This document shows positions 30,827-35,302 of a stretch of DNA of 35,302 bases, piece by piece. The notes under the pieces were generated by a model. It saw nothing but the letters and a program-made list of their open reading frames with translations. It was not told the origin of the DNA and searched no databases. Where the stretch lies: positions 1-35,302 of IMG/VR virus record IMGVR_UViG_3300021960_000252; one strand, given 5' to 3'. The first letter of the stretch is position 1; each line of letters opens with the position of its first letter. The DNA is from a virus. The position numbers and the translations under genes are program-made.

Positions 30827-32365
30827 TTACATAATGAACCAAGCTGTTCCGTTACATACAAGGGATAAAGCAGCACCCTGAGTGTCTAGAGAAACGACAT
30901 TGTCTGTCACAAATTCTAAACTCTCACCAGAATCTGGTGCAATAGATACAGCATTTGCTAAAGTATTGTCAATTCTTTTAACCTTGATTACTACACCTGA
31001 CAAGCCAGAAGCTGCCGGAAGAGTAAGTGCAACATTACTACTAGCGGCATTAGCAAGAACAATTGTTTCAGCAGTTGGGTCCAATGTGTAGTTTGCGGTT
31101 TTTGTAGAAAGCGTTTCAATCATAGAAGACGCTACAACACCAGTCAATTCTGCACCATCACCAACGAAAGTACCATAGAAGTTAGCAGCTTGGATATCAA
31201 CTAAGCCAGCAGAACCAGAAGCAATCCAGATATCTCCGGAAGAAGATGCATCAGCAGCTGCGTTGCTTTCACCATTTTGCTCATACTTCCACTGAACTTC
31301 TGGACCTTCGATAGTGAGACCAGCACCAGCAGCAGCTGCGCCATTAGCTGAACCTGAAGCCAAAAGAATATTTTTGTCTGCAATTTCAACTGCGGTTGAG
31401 TTGATGATAGTTTGAGTACCATTTACAGTCAAGTCACCGGAAAGTGTCAAGTTGGTGAATTGTGGAGAGTTACCTGTCCCCAATCCAAGAGAAGTTCTTG
31501 CAGTGTTACCAGATTCATATGCAAAAGCACCTGCACCAGTAGCAACAATGAATTCTCCATCAGATGAAGCAGCACCAAGTGAATCAAGATCCTCAAGAAC
31601 ACCATCGACAGCAACTGTGATGCTGCCTCCAAGAGACACGGCGCCCAGAGCAGCCATACCAGCTCCTTGAGTTAAGGTGATGGAAGAGTTGGCTAATTTT
31701 GCGTTAGCAATAGATCCGGCCAACATATCGTTTTCGACAGCGCCGTTGGCAATTGTCAAAGCACCACCAGAAGCGATAGTAGCATCACCAGAAACAAGAG
31801 CAAATGCACCGTTAGCAACATTAGTCATAGAAACTCTTTTCTCAGTTCCGTTGTCAGAAACCATGAATTCGTCCTGGGTTGCATGCGGAGCTTCAGCCAA
31901 TTCATCTAATTCATCGATGTCAACAGAAAGAACACCAGAAGATAAAGCCAATCCAGCACCAGCAACATTTGAATCCAAGTGCATTTCACCATCACTTTGA
32001 GCAAGACCACCGTTTTCTTGAACAATACCAGAAGCATCAGAAAGGCCAATTCCGGCACCAAGAAATGAACCACCAGAAGTAATGTTTCCGGAACCTGAGA
32101 TTGTAGTTGCACCAGCGATGGCACCAGCAGTTGTGATACCACTAGAGAATACTGCTCCAGCTTGGAAAGTAGGAACACCTTCAACATTTAAAGTACCATC
32201 GATATCAGTGTTACCGTTTGCAGCAACAGTAAATTCAGCCATCGTAATAGAATCAACCGTTAAGTCACCAGAAGCATCAATGGTGCTAGCACCTGTGAAA
32301 GCACCATCGGTTTGTGTAATGGATCCGCTAAGTTTAGCTTCACCTATTTGAAATTTATAAGCCAT
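30827..32365 (-). CDS. Tail fiber-like adhesin protein
   Basis: The start is placed at the ATG at 32365 (MAYKFQIGEAKLSGS...), preceded by GGGAGG, giving 512 aa. The protein is built of short Gly/Ala/Ser/Thr beta-repeats typical of fibers (GDLTVDSITM, then TAGAIAGATTISGSGNITSG). It includes LTLSGDLTVNGTQTIINST with AVEIADKNILLASG, a motif common in cyanophage-type fibers. The C-terminal 90 residues (ETIVLANAASSNVALTLPAA, then VVIKVKRIDNTLANAVSIAP) match the C-terminus of the next protein upstream. It likely binds the host surface or forms whiskers or fibers. Confidence 0.75.
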   Translation of the reverse strand: MAYKFQIGEAKLSGSITQTDGAFTGASTIDASGDLTVDSITMAEFTVAANGNTDIDGTLNVEGVPTFQAGAVFSSGITTAGAIAGATTISGSGNITSGGSFLGAGIGLSDASGIVQENGGLAQSDGEMHLDSNVAGAGLALSSGVLSVDIDELDELAEAPHATQDEFMVSDNGTEKRVSMTNVANGAFALVSGDATIASGGALTIANGAVENDMLAGSIANAKLANSSITLTQGAGMAALGAVSLGGSITVAVDGVLEDLDSLGAASSDGEFIVATGAGAFAYESGNTARTSLGLGTGNSPQFTNLTLSGDLTVNGTQTIINSTAVEIADKNILLASGSANGAAAAGAGLTIEGPEVQWKYEQNGESNAAADASSSGDIWIASGSAGLVDIQAANFYGTFVGDGAELTGVVASSMIETLSTKTANYTLDPTAETIVLANAASSNVALTLPAASGLSGVVIKVKRIDNTLANAVSIAPDSGESLEFVTDNVVSLDTQGAALSLVCNGTAWFIM

Positions 32366-32400
32366 ATTATTTCCTCCCAATATAACTTTTTATAATATGT

Positions 32401-32418
32401 ATGCGTCGCGAAACGCAT
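32401..32418 (-). other. Short hairpin in the 5' leader of the fiber gene
   Basis: ATGCGT (32401-32406) and ACGCAT (32413-32418) form a 6-bp stem with a 6-nt loop between the late-type box and the ribosome site. It lacks a U-run, so it is not a terminator; it may stabilise the mRNA. Confidence 0.4.
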
Positions 32419-32424
32419 GAACAC

Positions 32425-32434
32425 AATAAATAGT
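32425..32434 (-). promoter_or_regulatory. Late-promoter candidate box ACTATTTATT
   Basis: The minus strand reads ACTATTTATT 59 nt before the fiber ATG at 32365. The leader is longer than at the other boxes and holds a hairpin (32401-32418). Confidence 0.5.
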
Positions 32435-32475
32435 TTCGAACTTATCAAAGATGATTAGATGTTCTCAAACTTTTC

Positions 32476-33546
32476 TTAATAAATAAAGAACTTATCGGAT
32501 CCGTTAGAATAAAGATTGATTGCGGCATATGGAGATTCAAGCACAACGGAAGCTTGTCCGTCAATCGTTTGAGACCCTGATGTAAGTATTGTGATGTTTT
32601 TTGTATCTGCTGCTCCGCTCTCATCTTTTACGGTAAAGTATTGCCCAGCATCATAATCTGCAGCAGAGGGAAGGCGGATGTCAATAGCAGCAGCTCCGGA
32701 CACTCCTAGTATAGTTGAGGCGACAGAAGCGGTTGTTGTGGAAGTAATCGCCGTTCTCGAATAAGTGATCCCACCATTTATCGTTACGGTTATATCATTG
32801 CCTGAGTTAGTCGCTGATACACCGGATCCGACAAAGTCAAATGATGATACAGATGTTGTTAGATTAGATCCTTCGTCCTTGACAATGATGTCGCCACCAG
32901 AGCTACCAGAAATATCGCTAATAACGTCTGAGGCCATGTCGCCGACATACAAGAAAGCTCTGGCTGTTGTTGGAACCTTACTTGTTTGAGGATCTTGAAC
33001 AAAAATAATTCCGTTGTAATAATCGATAGTCCAGTCAATTTCATCTGCTGGAAAGATTCTGTCTCCATCTTGATCATAGAGCGTTAGGTTGTATCTATTC
33101 GCTGCGGCATTAGATAAAAATGGAGGAACAATTTGTAACTTACCTCTTGTATCATAAAGCGCTTGTCCGTCCGTAAAGAAGCCAGTTCCCGCATTAGAGT
33201 TGGAACTGCTGGTCTCGTAATCAGTAGGTAGAGAAAGATAATATCCGTGGTAAGTGTTTGCAGATGCTTCAGAGCCACCTGCACCAGAATAATCATCTTC
33301 GTCATAATCTGTTCCAAGAATCTCATTTACGTCGAACTCAATGTATTCCACTGATCCGCTCTGTATAGAGAAGAAAGCGGAGATATCAACGGTATTCGGA
33401 ACTGCTTCACCAAATGTTGTGTCGGTAGAAACTTGAACATTTGAAGGCCTAGTTTCATTACTTAGGTCTAAAATGTTTGAGGTATGCGCTTTTCCTAACG
33501 ACTTCTTCGCCGAAATATTGATTAATGTATCATTTACCTTTGACAT
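32476..33546 (-). CDS. Fiber/adhesin-like structural protein
   Basis: This 356-aa protein has an N-terminal domain with the phage fiber pattern DEIDWTIDYYNGIIFVQD, followed by PTTARAFLYVGDMASDV, then a repeat hinge (IIVKDEGSNLTTSVSSFDFV, then GSGVSATNSGNDITVTING) widespread in fiber and baseplate-linked proteins. The C-terminal 90 residues (STILGVSGAAAIDIRLPSAA to YSNGSDKFFIY) are of the same type as in the 512-aa fiber. The ATG overlaps the stop of the upstream fiber gene as TAATG. Confidence 0.72.
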   Translation of the reverse strand: MSKVNDTLINISAKKSLGKAHTSNILDLSNETRPSNVQVSTDTTFGEAVPNTVDISAFFSIQSGSVEYIEFDVNEILGTDYDEDDYSGAGGSEASANTYHGYYLSLPTDYETSSSNSNAGTGFFTDGQALYDTRGKLQIVPPFLSNAAANRYNLTLYDQDGDRIFPADEIDWTIDYYNGIIFVQDPQTSKVPTTARAFLYVGDMASDVISDISGSSGGDIIVKDEGSNLTTSVSSFDFVGSGVSATNSGNDITVTINGGITYSRTAITSTTTASVASTILGVSGAAAIDIRLPSAADYDAGQYFTVKDESGAADTKNITILTSGSQTIDGQASVVLESPYAAINLYSNGSDKFFIY

Positions 33547-35302
33547 TATGCGTATACCATCCTTATTCTATTGATAGAACCGGTCCAATTTTCATGAGCA
33601 GTTATTTTAACCACAAAATATTGATTAGCGTAAATACCAGAGCTAAAGAAGTTTAGAGTTGCGATAGTTAATTCAGCAGTATCTGTATTTAAATCTCCAG
33701 TATATAGCCCAAAGCCATCAACTTTTGGATCTAATTGGTCATCAAGCGGACTACCAACGTCACACCATCCAGTCGACTTATCGTTGCCACCAGTATATGT
33801 TGGGTCTGAGGGGACCTTGATCTCAACCATCACGTTGTTGTTTGCTCCCAATGTACCTGTTTTGGGTATGAGGGTTGCATTTCCGTAAATAGAAATTGTT
33901 AGACCACTGGCTTGAAGTGTCCCAGAGTTGTTTTTAAAGTATCTGTAATATGTTCTCTCGGAAATGTCAAGCGAAGAGTAGTCAGGGTTTCCTGCAGGAG
34001 CTTGAAGGTTTGCGTGACCTGTATCTCCGGCGACACCAATTTTTAGTGGAGAAAATACTTTTCCATTGGCTGTAACCATGCCATCAGCATGCTCAGCATA
34101 TGAGGCAGTGTCATTTATCGACAATGTTGAGTTCCAAGTATTGGCTGACGAAGTTACCGCTGCTTGATTCGCATAATTGCCTGAAACAATCCTGTAAGTT
34201 TCCAGCCCAAAGTATTCGTCTGTTGCTTCTGTGGTACTCCCAATAGAGCCAGAATATCTCATGAAATCAGTTTTTGTTTGAGTCGCGGCGGTTCCATTTG
34301 ATTTGAACGGGTGTAGAACTCGACCAGATATGCTTGCATCTTGAGAAGAAAAGAACGCTCCAGATATAGAAGTTCCGCCATTATAAGTAACGCTTGCCGT
34401 AACCTCAATGCTTGTTAGCTCACAATCGTTGGTTTCGTTGAGAGATGGCATGTTACATGAACTAACTGCACTATCAAAAGTATTGATGCCTGATCCTGTA
34501 ATTCTGATATTAGTTACTTGACAATTTGATGGTAATGGAAATGAGATTGCCGTTCCATTTTGATAAACATTGCTATAGAAGTTAGACCCAGTAAATGAAA
34601 AGCTTGCCGTAGGATTTGCTGCAAAGTATCCGATTCCTGATTGATAATAGATGTCGGTGTGATTGAAGTCACTTAGAACAGGTGTCGACACATTAGTATC
34701 ATCCACTGAACCAGATGGATCAACCACCCACTCAACATAGTTTGTCGTTGTATCGGCTCCTCCGACTCTGTGAATAACTCTAGCGTAGTTCCATCCAGAG
34801 TTCTGATCATTTACTCCAACAGAGTATGTTCCAGTTCTATAGTGCAATCTATAGTCAGGGATTCCATCTGAGGTCAGGGATTCTGCCACTGATGACACTG
34901 ACAAACCGGTGTCATCGGTTATAGATGAAATTGCGTTTCTTGTTGACTCTAGGTCGATGGTTGTTTCTTCAGCACCATTGATCTCGAGGATAAGAGAGCC
35001 GGTATATGCATTATAGAAAGCATTGGAAGCCCCAGCAGATGCCGTTGGGTTTATTGTTCCGCCCATAACTTCGAAAGCTGAGAATACTCCTCTCGTTACA
35101 TCTTCATCGTCTGAGAATAGTTCATTGACATTTACTGCGGTTAGTGATCCAATCCCTGCAACTTTTGAATATCCGCTAACTGAATTATTGCCACCAAAAG
35201 AAAGTTTTGCAGCAATACCTGCTGAATCGGTCAAATTTAGGTCAGCAACTTCATCTGGGGTTGCCGCGTCGTCTGTATCGGAAGCTCCAAGTTGGAATTG
35301 TA
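33546..35302 (-). CDS. Fiber-like structural protein, N-terminus beyond the window
   Basis: The frame is open to the right edge, so the start lies outside; a TTG at 35234 is only internal. The first visible residues QFQLGASDTDDAATPDEVAD recall the MAYKFQIG start of the fiber genes, so the N-terminus may be just outside. The 585 visible residues are Ser/Thr/Asn/Gly-rich and beta-rich, with segments such as YYQSGIGYFAANPTASFSFT and CQVTNIRITGSGINTF, and a C-terminal MVEIKVPSDPTYTGGNDKST and YFVVKITAHENWTGSINRIR. This fits a receptor-binding or baseplate-attached fiber. The stop overlaps the next ATG (TAATG). Confidence 0.7.
   Translation of the reverse strand, partial: QFQLGASDTDDAATPDEVADLNLTDSAGIAAKLSFGGNNSVSGYSKVAGIGSLTAVNVNELFSDDEDVTRGVFSAFEVMGGTINPTASAGASNAFYNAYTGSLILEINGAEETTIDLESTRNAISSITDDTGLSVSSVAESLTSDGIPDYRLHYRTGTYSVGVNDQNSGWNYARVIHRVGGADTTTNYVEWVVDPSGSVDDTNVSTPVLSDFNHTDIYYQSGIGYFAANPTASFSFTGSNFYSNVYQNGTAISFPLPSNCQVTNIRITGSGINTFDSAVSSCNMPSLNETNDCELTSIEVTASVTYNGGTSISGAFFSSQDASISGRVLHPFKSNGTAATQTKTDFMRYSGSIGSTTEATDEYFGLETYRIVSGNYANQAAVTSSANTWNSTLSINDTASYAEHADGMVTANGKVFSPLKIGVAGDTGHANLQAPAGNPDYSSLDISERTYYRYFKNNSGTLQASGLTISIYGNATLIPKTGTLGANNNVMVEIKVPSDPTYTGGNDKSTGWCDVGSPLDDQLDPKVDGFGLYTGDLNTDTAELTIATLNFFSSGIYANQYFVVKITAHENWTGSINRIRMVYA

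Noticed and set aside
32366-32380. TTG start five codons before the fiber ATG (MGGNNM...)
   Set aside because: Those codons are the ribosome site itself (GGGAGG); the ATG at 32365 fits the spacing. The same reasoning moved the starts at 14370, 8022 and 24955.
1-35302. CRISPR arrays, insertion sequences, integrase or attachment sites
   Set aside because: No spaced direct repeats, transposase-like or integrase-like genes were seen; the only repeated short elements are promoter boxes and gene paralogs.

Overview
This window looks like part of the genome of a contractile-tailed phage related to T4 but far from T4 itself. The structural genes match T4 families: major capsid gp23, core scaffold gp22, neck proteins gp13 and gp14, tail completion protein gp15, sheath gp18, tail tube gp19, a gp26-like assembly protein and a LysM/gp53-like baseplate protein. 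The replication genes also include UvsX/RecA and a gp32-like ssDNA-binding protein. The DNA polymerase, however, is a short family A enzyme rather than T4's family B enzyme. Every credible gene lies on the minus strand, so transcription runs from high to low coordinates. The DNA looks AT-rich by eye (not computed). The host is unknown. A predicted lipoprotein and two proteins with signal peptides show that the phage sends products to the bacterial envelope.

Right part (about 9.2-35.3 kb) is the virion module. In transcription order it holds: a fiber-like protein cut by the window edge, two adhesin-like fiber proteins sharing a C-terminal domain type, a small fiber-like protein, gp22-like scaffold, gp23-like capsid, a Lys/Ala/Glu-rich peptide, gp13, gp14, gp15, a very long sheath, two paralogous tail tubes, a gp26-like chaperone with an overlapping small second frame (frameshift candidate), the tape measure, a protein with two similar halves, a LysM/gp53-like protein, a 1195-aa baseplate/hub-like protein and a 416-aa unknown. 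Genes are tightly packed and several junctions are TAATG stop/start overlaps. Six structural genes are preceded by an A/CTATTTATT-like box that may be the late promoter.

Left part (1-9.2 kb) is the replication and takeover module, read from five near-identical sigma70-type promoters (CTTGACA, 17-nt spacer, TATAAT or TATATT). It holds the family A polymerase, a small exported protein, three tandem SH3/KOW-like paralogs, a divergent protein with FtsZ/tubulin-like features, several small unknown genes, two tRNA genes (Arg-UCU and a CAU tRNA that is probably Ile2), a second exported protein, the ssDNA-binding protein, a GHKL ATPase, an acidic lipoprotein, UvsX and the start of a 5'-3' exonuclease. 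The polymerase and the 5' nuclease are separate genes, so the functions of a Pol I enzyme are split between them.

The strongest candidates for something new are the FtsZ/tubulin-like protein (6218-7024), the recoding or reinitiation site at 18669-18696, the tandem SH3-like cluster (7018-7610) and the two-class promoter system. All family calls come from motif recognition by eye; no database search was run.
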